Source: Ruegeria arenilitoris (GTDB lineage: Bacteria > Pseudomonadota > Alphaproteobacteria > Rhodobacterales > Rhodobacteraceae). From it: a DNA stretch of 64,000 nucleotides. The stretch's first letter is position 1; each line of letters opens with the position of its first letter. The position numbers were made by a program, and so were the translations under genes. The stretch spans positions 1,079,443 through 1,143,442 of the forward strand of contig NZ_WQHX01000001.1 in assembly GCF_013035425.1 (NCBI RefSeq), read 5' to 3'. The notes beneath the pieces were generated by a model. It was not told where the DNA came from. It ran no database searches and saw nothing but the letters and a program-made list of their open reading frames with translations. Positions 34,433 through 42,492 of the stretch are shown in pieces.

Positions 34433-34447
34433 CTGACAAGTATTCAG
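34433..34447 (+). repeat. Right attachment site (attR core)
   Basis: CTGACAAGTATTCAG, identical to attL. Reading ..GAC AAG TAT TCA G.. here is in the same register as in the beta-helix gene and continues into its native C-terminus. Confidence 0.88.
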
Positions 34448-34761
34448 GCGTCAATTTCTCTAACAACACTTTTCATGCTGTTTCGACCCCCTGTGAAAAC
34501 CCGCTTCGTTTACGGCACACCCAAAATTCCAGATCGTCTTCTTGGACGATAAGTTCTGGCGGTCAATTGCCATTCAGGGGCCGGGCCCTTGGATGTGATG
34601 CCATGGTAGCAATCGGACCGCTACGAACACAGTTAGGTACCACGCGATACACCGCGCCTTACGTTGAACTTGAGCAAGGCTCCGATCAAAACGACATTAA
34701 GTTGCGCTGGCCAGAGTCTCTCAGCGGAGAGGTTTCGATAACAATACGGGCCGACACCTGA
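34435..34761 (+). pseudogene. Beta-helix protein, displaced C-terminal part
   Basis: Open frame of 108 codons from the attR core to the stop at 34759-34761, beginning DKYSGVNFSNNTFHAV. The rung SGVNFSNNTFHA matches the spacing of the preceding rung (LAVTGNKFR) in the 5' part, and the end GEVSITIRADT has the beta pattern of a domain C-terminus. It has no start signal of its own, so it is probably not translated. Removing the element would restore a 761-residue protein without a frameshift. Confidence 0.85.
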
Positions 34762-34806
34762 CACTCGAACTGCGCGCCGTCCCGTTTCTCTGGGGCGGCA
34801 CGCTGT

Positions 34807-35472
34807 TTAGCGCGTATTCCACAAAGAGATTTTGAAACCTGTGCTATCTTGGTAAGAGTTCCGTTCGATCCCAATGATCCATTTGGTTTTTCCAGTTCTG
34901 GGGCGGTAGATTACCGAGGGTCTAGCGCTCCAAAAAATTGGTTGGTTTGACGTGTACGATGTCTCAATCTGGAAAAGTGGATTTAAACGTCTTTTTGAGG
35001 ACAAGCCTGCTGTGAAATCGAGCTTGTGGATCAAGGCCTCGTGCGTCCGAAATTCCAGAGCCGTATCAACGGCAACCCAACCATTACCAAATTTGGTTTT
35101 TATGTTTTTGCCATATGACAAAGTGGTCTTGTACAGCGCCCAGGATTGAAACTGGCGATGGTGAACACCAACCCCGATCTCACCTGCCAGACGTCCGGTG
35201 CTCCCGAAGTCGGCGATTGGAAATCGAGCAAAGATGAGGGCGTGGCCATACAGATATTGGTGTTCTTCGGCGTCCAAACCAATTGTCAGTTTAGGGAATG
35301 CACCCCACTCCGCGTAAAGCGAAGTCTTATAATGGAAAATGTTGTCTGCCTCTTTGAACCCGGTTACTGAGGCGGCTGAAAAAACTGAACCTTTTTCGCG
35401 TAGCCACGCACCGCCCCAAACCGGCGTGCCAAGCATGACTATCAGTAACGTCGTGAAGAAGGCCCCTCGCAT
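34807..35472 (-). CDS. Exported hypothetical protein, possible outer-membrane beta-barrel
   Basis: 221 residues from ATG 35472; an in-frame ATG at 35493 is also possible. Signal peptide GAFFTTLLIVMLGTPVWG, then alternating aromatic/polar strands (HYKTSLYAEWGAF, LTIGLDAEEHQYLYG, WALYKTTLSYGKN) and a C-terminal GFKISLWNTR. The pattern suggests a small barrel in the outer membrane. Family not recognised. Confidence 0.65.
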   Translation of the reverse strand: MRGAFFTTLLIVMLGTPVWGGAWLREKGSVFSAASVTGFKEADNIFHYKTSLYAEWGAFPKLTIGLDAEEHQYLYGHALIFARFPIADFGSTGRLAGEIGVGVHHRQFQSWALYKTTLSYGKNIKTKFGNGWVAVDTALEFRTHEALIHKLDFTAGLSSKRRLNPLFQIETSYTSNQPIFWSARPSVIYRPRTGKTKWIIGIERNSYQDSTGFKISLWNTR

Positions 35473-35616
35473 TCGGTGAACATCCGAAGACATGGTTAAC
35501 GATTAGTTAGCAATATGTTTGTTTTGGAAAATTTGGCTTAGAGGATGATAGCCGAAGGAAACGGATGGCGATTTCAAAAGCTGTGCTAGGCTTGGGTCAA
35601 TCAAAGGAGGAGCCAG

Positions 35617-35934
35617 ATGCCCAAGATTTCAAAAAACGCATCCAGTCAGACTGTGATCACCACTTTCGAAATGACGCCCGGAACTTGCCAGGACCTTTTA
35701 GAGGCGCTGACGGACGCGTATTCGGAATTTATTTCTAAACAGCAAGGATTCATCGCGGCTGGGCTGCATGTGAATGATGCCCAAACCAGGATCGCCAATT
35801 ACTCACAATGGGAACGGCGCGAAGATTTTCTGGCAATGCTGCGAACGCCGGAAATGCGTGAACGAAACCGCCAAATAAATGAGCTTTGCAAAAGTTTTGA
35901 GCCTGTCATGTACGACGTCGCAGAAACATTCTGA
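35617..35934 (+). CDS. Antibiotic biosynthesis monooxygenase (ABM) domain protein
   Basis: 105 residues, with AAAGGAGG upstream. The ferredoxin-like ABM fold is seen in TVITTFEMTPGTCQDLLEAL, GFIAAGLHVNDAQTRIANYS and WERREDFLAML. Dimeric ABM proteins include quinol monooxygenases and heme-degrading enzymes, but most have unknown substrates. A second small ABM-like gene lies at 40348. Confidence 0.75.
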   Translation: MPKISKNASSQTVITTFEMTPGTCQDLLEALTDAYSEFISKQQGFIAAGLHVNDAQTRIANYSQWERREDFLAMLRTPEMRERNRQINELCKSFEPVMYDVAETF

Positions 35935-36008
35935 CCATCCTGATTTGAATCAATGTGTTACTGGCCATCTCGTGCCAGTTTGCTGATATAATCACGGAGG
36001 CGCGACCC

Positions 36009-36416
36009 ATGTATCACAACATCCTTGTCCCAATTTCATTCGACACAGAACGTGACATTTCCGGGCCCATGAAACTGGCGCAAATACTGGCCACACCCAA
36101 TGCGCAGGTAACACTGTTGCACGTAGTAGAACACATCCCCGACTACGCGATCTCATACATGCCGAATGAATATATAACCGAGGCGCGGAAGGCGATTCAA
36201 ACTGAACTGGACGCACTTGCATCCAAATTACCCAACGCCCACGGGGTGGTGATCGAGGGGCATTCAGGGCGAACAATTCTGGATTGGGCAGAAACCAATA
36301 AACCCGACCTTATTATTTTGGCTTCGCATCGACCAGGTATGCAGGATCTCCTTTTGGGCTCTACAGCGACGCACGTCGTGCGTCATGCAAAATGTGCGGT
36401 GCATGTAGTTAGATAA
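36009..36416 (+). CDS. Universal stress protein (UspA family)
   Basis: 135 residues from ATG 36009, GGAGG nine bases upstream. The start NILVPISFD and the ATP-binding loop SHRPGMQDLLLGSTATHVV (G-x2-G-x9-G-S type) identify an ATP-binding Usp. Cytoplasmic; induced by stress in related bacteria. Its end overlaps the convergent PNPOx-like gene by eight bases. Confidence 0.9.
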   Translation: MYHNILVPISFDTERDISGPMKLAQILATPNAQVTLLHVVEHIPDYAISYMPNEYITEARKAIQTELDALASKLPNAHGVVIEGHSGRTILDWAETNKPDLIILASHRPGMQDLLLGSTATHVVRHAKCAVHVVR

Positions 36417-36909
36417 TTTGGGAAGCTTGCAAATCATCAGAGGACAGGCGCCAGGCTTTTCCAAAGCCGCCATTCAGCATGCCGTCTTCCACCTGAAAGC
36501 GGACAAATCCAAAATCGGCGAAATCCACATGCAGTCGTGCCTTAGGGCGCAAGGTCAGATAATGCTTTCTGAGGCCGTCGTGTTCAGGCACATCTTTCGG
36601 GATCAGCGTGGCAATGCAATGCAGGGTCAACCGAGGATGAACTAAAGGATCACCTTTATCGCCTGGTGAGCCGATCAAAAGGGCGCAGGACGGATTGGCC
36701 CGCATTGCCTTTGTGTGATCTGATAATGTGGAGACAAGCGAAATAGGTCGTTTTTCTAAGTCTGTGGCAAGAGCGATCCTTGAGATCGACGGTAGCAACG
36801 TTCCGACCCGCAGCACCGCGAGAGAGGCATAACTAGCGGTTGCCAGTATGTCCCGTGCTATCCTGCGTGCCTCGTCATCGGGAGACAGAAAGGGGTCGGG
36901 ATTTGTCAT
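36409..36909 (-). CDS. Pyridoxamine-phosphate-oxidase-fold protein (HugZ-like)
   Basis: 166 residues. The FMN-binding split barrel is visible: ASLAVL...PSISRIALATD, SLVSTLSDHTKAMRANPSCALLIG and LVHPRLTLHCIATLI, as in HugZ/PNPOx family proteins, followed by FVRFQVEDGMLNGGFGKAWRL cut to its core GFGKAWRL, common in HugZ-like members. It could handle heme or flavin; no heme-uptake genes are nearby. Confidence 0.78.
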   Translation of the reverse strand: MTNPDPFLSPDDEARRIARDILATASYASLAVLRVGTLLPSISRIALATDLEKRPISLVSTLSDHTKAMRANPSCALLIGSPGDKGDPLVHPRLTLHCIATLIPKDVPEHDGLRKHYLTLRPKARLHVDFADFGFVRFQVEDGMLNGGFGKAWRLSSDDLQASQII

Positions 36910-36982
36910 ATGGACTCTTTCAAATAGCGTTGCATGAAGTATCCATCTAACCTGCGCACGGTGCTTGGTTTATATTATTAAC

Positions 36983-37645
36983 ATGGTGGGTGCAGCTTTG
37001 AATTTTCTTGTTTTCCTTGGATCTTCCCGGAAAAGTACCCCTCCGCGCCCCGCCAGGGTGGGTGAACGCGTGGCCAGAGCCTGTGTTTCGCGGCTTAGCA
37101 AGATCGATCATGATGTAACATTGATCGACCCTTTAGAGGTTCAGACGGATCACGTCTTCAAACCTCATTTCGCGTTCGCGGAAGGGCGGGCGCCTCAAAA
37201 TCTCGAGTCGCTCTCGCAAAAGATTGATGCCGCCGATGGCTATGTAATGGTCAGTCCCGAGTACAACCATTCCATGTCCCCTGCGTTATCGGGCTTGCTC
37301 AACCATTTCGGCAGTTCACTATTCTCATACAAACCAAGCGTAATTGCCACCTATTCTGCGGGCCAGTGGGGTGGGGCGCGGGCGGCTGTGAATATGCGAA
37401 CCTATCTCAGCGAATTGGGGTGCCTGCCGGTTTCGGCAATGATCCATGTTCCTAAGGCGCACGAGATTTTTGAACCCGATGGAAGTTACAAGGTTGATGT
37501 TTCTTCAAAAGATTGGGACGGATATCTGGGTCGTGCTTTTGGCCAATTGGTTTGGTGGGCCGAAGCCTCGGCTCGGCAACGCGATCTGGGTAGTCACCCC
37601 GGAGCTTTCAAACGAGACCCATCTCAACGCAACGCGCCTGGGTAA
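36983..37645 (+). CDS. NADPH-dependent FMN reductase / flavodoxin-fold oxidoreductase
   Basis: 220 residues. Flavodoxin-like fold with the phosphate loop VFLGSSRKST, the SPEYNHSMSPALSGLLNHF signature and TYSAGQWGGARAAVNMR. Reduces FMN or quinones with NAD(P)H. The start ATG 36983 lacks a clear ribosome-binding site. Divergent from the PNPOx-like gene with 73 bases between, so shared control is plausible. Confidence 0.85.
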   Translation: MVGAALNFLVFLGSSRKSTPPRPARVGERVARACVSRLSKIDHDVTLIDPLEVQTDHVFKPHFAFAEGRAPQNLESLSQKIDAADGYVMVSPEYNHSMSPALSGLLNHFGSSLFSYKPSVIATYSAGQWGGARAAVNMRTYLSELGCLPVSAMIHVPKAHEIFEPDGSYKVDVSSKDWDGYLGRAFGQLVWWAEASARQRDLGSHPGAFKRDPSQRNAPG

Positions 37646-37707
37646 ATTCCTTACCTTGGCCTTCAGCGGGCCTCGGGGTTGCCACATCTTCGTTTCAACA
37701 AGAATCC

Positions 37708-38124
37708 ATGACACTAGAAGACACACAAGACGAGCCAATGAATCCTCGTTCAGCCCGAAGGCATAGACGCGCCGAACAACAGCGCAGACGGGCTTTGTCG
37801 CCCATGAGAATCCTTTTGATGGTACTGGCGCTTCCGTTGACCACAGGGATAATTGCCGTCGGAACCTACATCCGGGTAAATAATGGGGATCGCGAAAACG
37901 CTCTGGTTCATCTTGTTGCATTGGCTGGGTGCGATGCCGTGCAGGCCATTGGTTTCAATACATTCAACGAAGGTGAGCCTGGCTATCACAAGCGCAACGA
38001 TCCTGATGGCGACGGAATTGCTTGCGAATTCAACAAAGCGGAACCAGTGTTATCCACCGAGCCATCACGCACCGAGGCACCCAAACAACGCATGGTTGGC
38101 AACGCGAAATTTGTTCGGCCTTAA
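37708..38124 (+). CDS. Excalibur calcium-binding domain protein, membrane-anchored
   Basis: 138 residues. A basic N-terminus and one membrane helix (ILLMVLALPLTTGIIAVGTYI) precede an Excalibur domain with CDAVQAIGF and the Ca-binding DPDGDGIACE. The domain faces the periplasm. Role unknown. Confidence 0.8.
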   Translation: MTLEDTQDEPMNPRSARRHRRAEQQRRRALSPMRILLMVLALPLTTGIIAVGTYIRVNNGDRENALVHLVALAGCDAVQAIGFNTFNEGEPGYHKRNDPDGDGIACEFNKAEPVLSTEPSRTEAPKQRMVGNAKFVRP

Positions 38125-38195
38125 AGACAGTCATCGTCGAAGTAGACAAAAACACTTGCTTGCCTCAAGGTTGTCCGACAGTCACAATCAGCCCT

Positions 38196-38549
38196 ATGAC
38201 CCGCGAAGAATTCAACGCTTTCTGTTCAGGCCTACAAGCCACTAACCATGTGGTGCAATGGGGAAATGCGGACGTATGGAAAGTTGGCGGTAAGGTATTC
38301 GCGATCTGCGGCTGGAATGATGGGAAGGACGCGTTCACTTTCAAAGCAACTGACCTGGCCTTTGAGGTGCTTAGAGACGAGCCCGGTATACGGCCCGCCC
38401 CTTATCTGGCGTCGCGGGGGATGAAATGGTTACAGGTTTATGAAACCTGCGGAATGAACGATAGCTCGCTGCGCGATCACATAGTGACTTCATACGATTT
38501 GGTTGTGGCCAAGTTGACCAAGAAGATGCGCGCGGAGTTACAGGTCTAG
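38196..38549 (+). CDS. MmcQ/YjbR-family protein
   Basis: 117 residues from ATG 38196. MTREEFNAFC, VVQWGNADVWKVGGKVFAI, FKATDLAFEVL and the C-terminal SYDLVVAKLTKK are the usual landmarks of the YjbR double-wing fold. DNA binding has been suggested for the family but is not proven. A longer frame upstream overlaps the Excalibur gene and is not needed. Confidence 0.85.
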   Translation: MTREEFNAFCSGLQATNHVVQWGNADVWKVGGKVFAICGWNDGKDAFTFKATDLAFEVLRDEPGIRPAPYLASRGMKWLQVYETCGMNDSSLRDHIVTSYDLVVAKLTKKMRAELQV

Positions 38550-38562
38550 TATCAATAATTTT

Positions 38563-39354
38563 TCACTCTGATGAATTGCGTAGATAGGCAAAGCGATACG
38601 CCAGTGCGACACCGCCTGCACCGCCGACAATGTTACCGACGGTTACCCAAAATAAGTTGCCAAAAGCCGCTCGAAACCCGATTTCAGCACCGGACATAGC
38701 GCCCTGCGGTAGCAAGTACATATTGGCGACAGAGTGTTCGAGGCCTAACAAAACGAAGCAAGAAATCGGCCAGAGAATAGCCGTGACCTTACCGACCACT
38801 GACCTTGCCGCGAAACTTAGCCAGACGGCCAGACAGACGAGCGCGTTGCACAAAATTCCGCGTGTAAACGCCTGAGATGCAGTAAGATCAAGTTTACTGC
38901 TTGCAATCGCCGATGCTGTTGCTGCCATCGGACCATCCAGTAACCCGGTCAACGCGAATGCTTGCGCCAGCGCGATGGCGCCGATCAGGTTGCCCAAGTA
39001 GACCAGGCCCCAATTTCGCAGCAGTGCCATTGTGGAAATCCTTCGATCCACCGCGGCAATGGTCATCAGGGCGTTGCCGGTGAACAGCTCGGCACCACCC
39101 ACGACAACCAGAATTAAGCCCAACGAGAATACAACGCCGCCCAGAAACCGCGCAGGCCCAAACCCTGGATCTGCACCGGTCATGACTATGGTATAAGCCG
39201 CACCACCGAACCCGATGAATACTCCGGCGAGGATAGCCAACGTTAGAGTCTGGCCGATTGTCAGATGCGCCTTGGCGACCCCTGCCGTTTCAACCAGTTC
39301 GGCGATTTGGGCGGGTTTATAGGCATCCAAGCCAGTTGGATTAGAGTCTGTCAT
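38563..39354 (-). CDS. Formate/nitrite transporter family channel
   Basis: 263 residues from ATG 39354 (alternative 39402). Six membrane helices; AGVFIGFGGAAYTIVM and the GGAELFTGNALM segment match the FNT signature, and LGLEHSVANMYLLPQG is the second conserved block. FNT pentamers conduct formate, nitrite or hydrosulfide across the inner membrane; the ion is not decided by sequence and no linked enzyme genes are present. Confidence 0.9.
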   Translation of the reverse strand: MTDSNPTGLDAYKPAQIAELVETAGVAKAHLTIGQTLTLAILAGVFIGFGGAAYTIVMTGADPGFGPARFLGGVVFSLGLILVVVGGAELFTGNALMTIAAVDRRISTMALLRNWGLVYLGNLIGAIALAQAFALTGLLDGPMAATASAIASSKLDLTASQAFTRGILCNALVCLAVWLSFAARSVVGKVTAILWPISCFVLLGLEHSVANMYLLPQGAMSGAEIGFRAAFGNLFWVTVGNIVGGAGGVALAYRFAYLRNSSE

Positions 39355-39414
39355 GTGAATATCATGAATGGAACTGGCGGGGCATGTATTGATCGGGATC
39401 AAGCCCGATCGGGT

Positions 39415-40122
39415 CTATCCTTTCATTGCGTGAAGCAACTCGATCAGTCTTTTTCTGTCGTCATCATCATTGTATTTCCCGGCAGCCAGACGCTCTGCAA
39501 TGCGCAGTCTTAGGCGTTCCTGCTGTGTTTTGACTTCTTCTCCGGCGGTTTCGGCCAATGTCTTCATGATCGTTGCTACGGCTTGTTGGCGCTTGGTAGT
39601 GGGGTTGGCGATATAGTCGACAAGGCTTTGCTGACCGGAATCAAGGATGTTTTCGGCCAGGTCGCGCAGTTGTTCACCATTAGGCAGCAGCGGGGCCGGG
39701 GTATCCTCGGGCGGGAGAATTTCCGGCACGCTGCGCGAAGTCTCCGCCAGGGCATTGGCTCCGTCGACAAAGGCTTCGGTAATCATCCGTGTAATCTTGA
39801 TCGCGCGTGTGTCTTTGAACAAAGCCGAAGCAATAGCTACGCCGTAATCGGTATAAACCCACGGGTTGACCCGCCGTCCACCGCGACCCTTGGGTTTTGA
39901 AATCACATTCTGCGACTGCAAATCGGCGACCTCGGCATCAGTCAACTGAAAGCGGTAACCGTCGAACAAGTCTTTATTGCGTGAAACGGCTTGATTGAAT
40001 GCCCTCACTGATTTCCCATAGAATTTCGCCAGATCCTCGGCCAACACCACGCGCGCACCGCGCACTCTGTGAATGGCTCTTTGGACTTCTTGTATGCGGG
40101 GCAGGTTCTTCGAGTTCGTCAT
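39415..40122 (-). CDS. ORF6N-domain phage-type regulator
   Basis: 235 residues. Residues about 7-95 are an ORF6N/KilA-N-associated domain (VQRAIHRVRGARVVLAEDLA, FYGKSVRAFNQAVSRN, YRFQLTDAEV) often seen in phage anti-repressors. The rest is helical and charged. A perfect 17-base palindrome lies 14 bases upstream of the ATG, and a one-mismatch copy at 41387, suggesting autoregulation. Confidence 0.8.
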   Translation of the reverse strand: MTNSKNLPRIQEVQRAIHRVRGARVVLAEDLAKFYGKSVRAFNQAVSRNKDLFDGYRFQLTDAEVADLQSQNVISKPKGRGGRRVNPWVYTDYGVAIASALFKDTRAIKITRMITEAFVDGANALAETSRSVPEILPPEDTPAPLLPNGEQLRDLAENILDSGQQSLVDYIANPTTKRQQAVATIMKTLAETAGEEVKTQQERLRLRIAERLAAGKYNDDDDRKRLIELLHAMKG

Positions 40123-40135
40123 GGCTGCCGTTTGG

Positions 40136-40152
40136 AATCACAATTTGTGATT
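40136..40152. promoter_or_regulatory. Palindromic operator upstream of the ORF6N gene
   Basis: AATCACAATTTGTGATT, a perfect palindrome (8+1+8) 14 bases before the ORF6N start. Likely the binding site of that protein or of an unlinked repressor. Confidence 0.65.
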
Positions 40153-40347
40153 TCAAACGTGAAGCAGCCTGCGCAGGGCTGCAACCATGAAGTGTGAAAA
40201 GTGCTGATGCGAAATCTCTTACGCTCGGTGGCGCCCAAGATCCGCTGGGTATCAGTTAGAGATTCAATGCCCTCGTGCTAGACTGAGCGTGGCAGAGCCA
40301 TTCCGGCCACGCCATACGGCAATTTTGCCAGACGAGGGAGGAATACC

Positions 40348-40638
40348 ATGTTTGCACGTATTACTCAGTTCAAGATGAAGCCCGGTACGCGTGAGGCGGC
40401 AACGGCCAAAATGAACGATTTGAAGTCTGAAATTATGGGCATGCCCGGCATGCATTGTTTTACAAACGTAATGAACGAAGACGGCTCGGGTTACGTTATT
40501 TCCGTTGTGGAAAGCGAAGAGACCTCGGACGCGAACGCACCCAAGGTAGCCCAACTTTGGGGCCAATTCGCAGAGTTTCTGGAAGGCCCGCCTTCACCAG
40601 TTGGGTACGATGTTATTGCGCATTGGGACAAAGGTTAA
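40348..40638 (+). CDS. Small ABM-like protein
   Basis: 96 residues with GGGAGGAA upstream. FARITQFKMKPGTREAA and SGYVISVVESEE show the dimeric ferredoxin-like ABM fold. Substrate unknown. A clear hairpin terminator follows. Confidence 0.7.
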   Translation: MFARITQFKMKPGTREAATAKMNDLKSEIMGMPGMHCFTNVMNEDGSGYVISVVESEETSDANAPKVAQLWGQFAEFLEGPPSPVGYDVIAHWDKG

Positions 40639-40647
40639 GTTATTGAA

Positions 40648-40676
40648 CCGGGCAGGCTTCGCTTGCCCGGGTCTTT
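40648..40676 (+). terminator. Rho-independent terminator
   Basis: CCGGGCAGGC loop CTTGCCCGG, then GTCTTTT, 10 bases after the stop of the ABM-like gene. Confidence 0.75.
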
Positions 40677-40781
40677 TGAACATTTCGCTGGGGCGGTCCA
40701 CCACTGATCAAAGTTAGGGGCCACAACACAATTATCCCAAATTAAAACAGTAAGCTCTTTGTCGGTCTCATTTATCCAATG

Positions 40782-41210
40782 TTAGGACAAATGGGCCCCA
40801 GCACATTCGCGGAATTTGCGAACTTGTGAAGCAGCTCCATCCAATGGAAATTCAATTATCTGATCTTGCGTGAAAGCGTATGCACTCTGGTTGTATTCCA
40901 ATCCGTCCAGTACATTGCCGAACCCTTTGTCGGTCACGGTAAGGGCTGTGGCGTTTTCGGAAAGAACATGGCGCGAGGTCGCGATTTCGATGGGGGTTGG
41001 GCCTTCGAACCGCATCGCGAACCATGGCGCCTGCGCCCAATTTTCGGTCGTGCGGGTGATTGTAAGAGAGTAAAGAGGTTGAGCGGGATCGTAAGTCAAG
41101 AAAATCGCCGCTGAGTCCGTTTCATGCGAAAGGGTGCATATCTGACCAACGGTCGCCTCCCACGCAGAGGCTGGAGTGGCGAAGATCAAAAGAGAAAGGA
41201 CGAAACGCAT
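40782..41210 (-). CDS. Exported hypothetical protein
   Basis: 142 residues. Signal peptide RFVLSLLIFATPASAW, then a beta-rich domain with two Cys (GQICTLSHETD and KFRECAGAH) that could pair in the periplasm. Not recognised. Confidence 0.65.
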   Translation of the reverse strand: MRFVLSLLIFATPASAWEATVGQICTLSHETDSAAIFLTYDPAQPLYSLTITRTTENWAQAPWFAMRFEGPTPIEIATSRHVLSENATALTVTDKGFGNVLDGLEYNQSAYAFTQDQIIEFPLDGAASQVRKFRECAGAHLS

Positions 41211-41695
41211 CTGATGTTACTTAGCCGCAGCAACGAAAGTGGCAAGGGCGGCGTCAGTCAATTTAGAATGGACCGTTGGTGTGCACGGTGCCTGATTGAC
41301 GGTCCCGTCTGGTTTTCCCGAGAGGCGTGTTCTGGGTGCAATGTGTGCCGGGAAGAGTGTTTCGGTTTGTTGCGGCGAGTGTATGAAATCCCAATTTGTG
41401 ATTTAAAACGTCCAGGAGGGAGTGCTGGCCAGAAAGTTTGAAGTGTCGCGAGGTTGCGAACGCTCAAAGTTTATATCCCACTTCACCTTAGGGTTAGATG
41501 GGTTTTGGCTAAACCGTCTACATTCGGACAAACATTAAGAAAATTTCAGCTTTTTCACTGTGGCTTACATTGGAGCACGGTGAAAATACTAGTAAACCGT
41601 GTTTGCTAGGTTTTTTCTTTTGTTTTAGGTTGAACTTGCAGAGGTGTTACTTTTCTGCTTTTTTCTCTTAAGAGTTGATTTGATTTGAGATTAAT
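41211..41695. other. AT-rich intergenic region
   Basis: About 485 bases. The first 200 contain a Cys-rich open frame without a start signal, rejected as a gene. One operator-like palindrome is at 41387-41403. From about 41460 the sequence becomes strikingly AT-rich with T-runs (41610-41675), like the following membrane gene. Confidence 0.5.
41387..41403. promoter_or_regulatory. Second copy of the ORF6N-type palindrome
   Basis: AATCCCAATTTGTGATT, one mismatch from the operator at 40136, with similar flanks (TTAAAACG versus TTCAAACG). It may be an operator of the small membrane genes or a relic of a duplicated promoter. Confidence 0.5.
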
Positions 41696-42091
41696 ATGCG
41701 AGGTATAGATAACTTTTTGGCTGCCGTTGTCATAAGTTGCTTACTACCTGTTTTCCCACTTGGCATGGAATTTTTGATTACTAAGTCTTTGTCATAAAAT
41801 TCCCTTTTGATAGCCACATTGATGTACGTAGTTGCTGCTAGCTACGTCCAAAGCAGTGCTCTTTTATTGGTTTTAGGGGGTATTGTTTCCATAAGTTTGG
41901 CGATTATTTATGGAATTGAGCTAGGTAGACTTGTAAACGATACGACCGCGATGCAGGTTGTTGCCTCGTTTAGTAACGCTTGGTACGCTTGGCTTAGCTT
42001 GCTCGGCTATGGTGGCGTTCAGGCCTTTGGTTGCTACAGGAAGCACTTAACTAGATCTGAACCATTGTTCAATTTCGGAAAAGGAGAATAA
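41696..42091 (+). pseudogene. Four-helix membrane protein gene interrupted by one in-frame stop
   Basis: ATG 41696 opens a frame of 33 residues (MRGIDNFLAAVVISCLLPVF...) ending in TAA at 41795. The same frame continues without another stop to 42091 through three further hydrophobic stretches (LLIATLMYVVAASYV, ALLLVLGGIVSISLAIIYGI, AWYAWLSLLGYGGVQAFG). Read through, it would be a 131-residue polytopic protein. The second part could restart at TTG 41807 or ATG 41822, but neither has a ribosome-binding site. Composition is AT-rich, unlike the host. Confidence 0.6.
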
Positions 42092-42096
42092 ATCCT

Positions 42097-42486
42097 ATGA
42101 GTGTGGTTGAAAATCTTGTTCCGATTTTGGGTGGTGTATCTGCTTGTAGCGCGTTGGTCGCCGTTCTGTTCAGCATTCGTAGTTTGAAGAAAGAACAAGC
42201 TGCTCGCGCTGAAGTCATCAATACATTGACAAAGCATAAGGACTTGTTTGAGCTGTTTTCAAAAGCTGCGGCAGATGGTCACTTTAACTCTCAGGAGCGG
42301 AGAGAAGTGGCAGAAGCACTTAGGCGATATTTGGAAGCAGACGCTGTCTTTTCCAATGCTGGTAGGGCCAACGAGTCAAAGCGAATGCTTAAGATGGCGG
42401 TGGATGCGCCTACTGAAAGGTTCTACCAAGCGATTGCTACCGAGGTTGGAGTGTTGGGCGCACAGCTTAATGGAGAGCGGGCGTAG
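42097..42486 (+). CDS. Small membrane-anchored hypothetical protein
   Basis: 129 residues, GGAG upstream, six bases after the preceding frame. One membrane helix (LVPILGGVSACSALVAVLFSI) and a cytoplasmic helical part (QERREVAEALRRYLEADAVF). Not recognised; AT-rich like its neighbour. Confidence 0.65.
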   Translation: MSVVENLVPILGGVSACSALVAVLFSIRSLKKEQAARAEVINTLTKHKDLFELFSKAAADGHFNSQERREVAEALRRYLEADAVFSNAGRANESKRMLKMAVDAPTERFYQAIATEVGVLGAQLNGERA

Positions 42487-42492
42487 CGTCCC

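Larger units (their letters stand above)
19662..34447. mobile_element. Integrated phage-satellite-like element, about 14.8 kb
   Basis: Bounded by the perfect 15-bp direct repeat CTGACAAGTATTCAG (19662-19676 and 34433-34447). The left end carries the integrase; then come an AlpA-like regulator, helicase, a P4-alpha-like primase-helicase, an MT-A70 methyltransferase and small orphan genes on the plus strand up to 29.4 kb. From 34.3 back to 29.5 kb the minus strand carries small and large terminase genes and further orphans. No capsid, portal, tail, holin or endolysin gene was recognised. Size, gene order and own replication plus packaging genes fit a satellite (P4/PICI-like) better than a prophage. 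Two mirror-image origin-like modules lie inside. Confidence 0.88.

Noticed and set aside
38022..38549. Longer form of the YjbR gene starting inside the Excalibur gene
   Set aside because: The first 58 residues have no similarity to the family, which starts at the internal ATG 38196.
41124..41441. Cys-rich plus-strand frame (CSGCNVCREECFG) that could suggest a ferredoxin
   Set aside because: It lies mostly opposite the exported hypothetical gene, lacks the full CxxCxxC spacing and has no ribosome-binding site.
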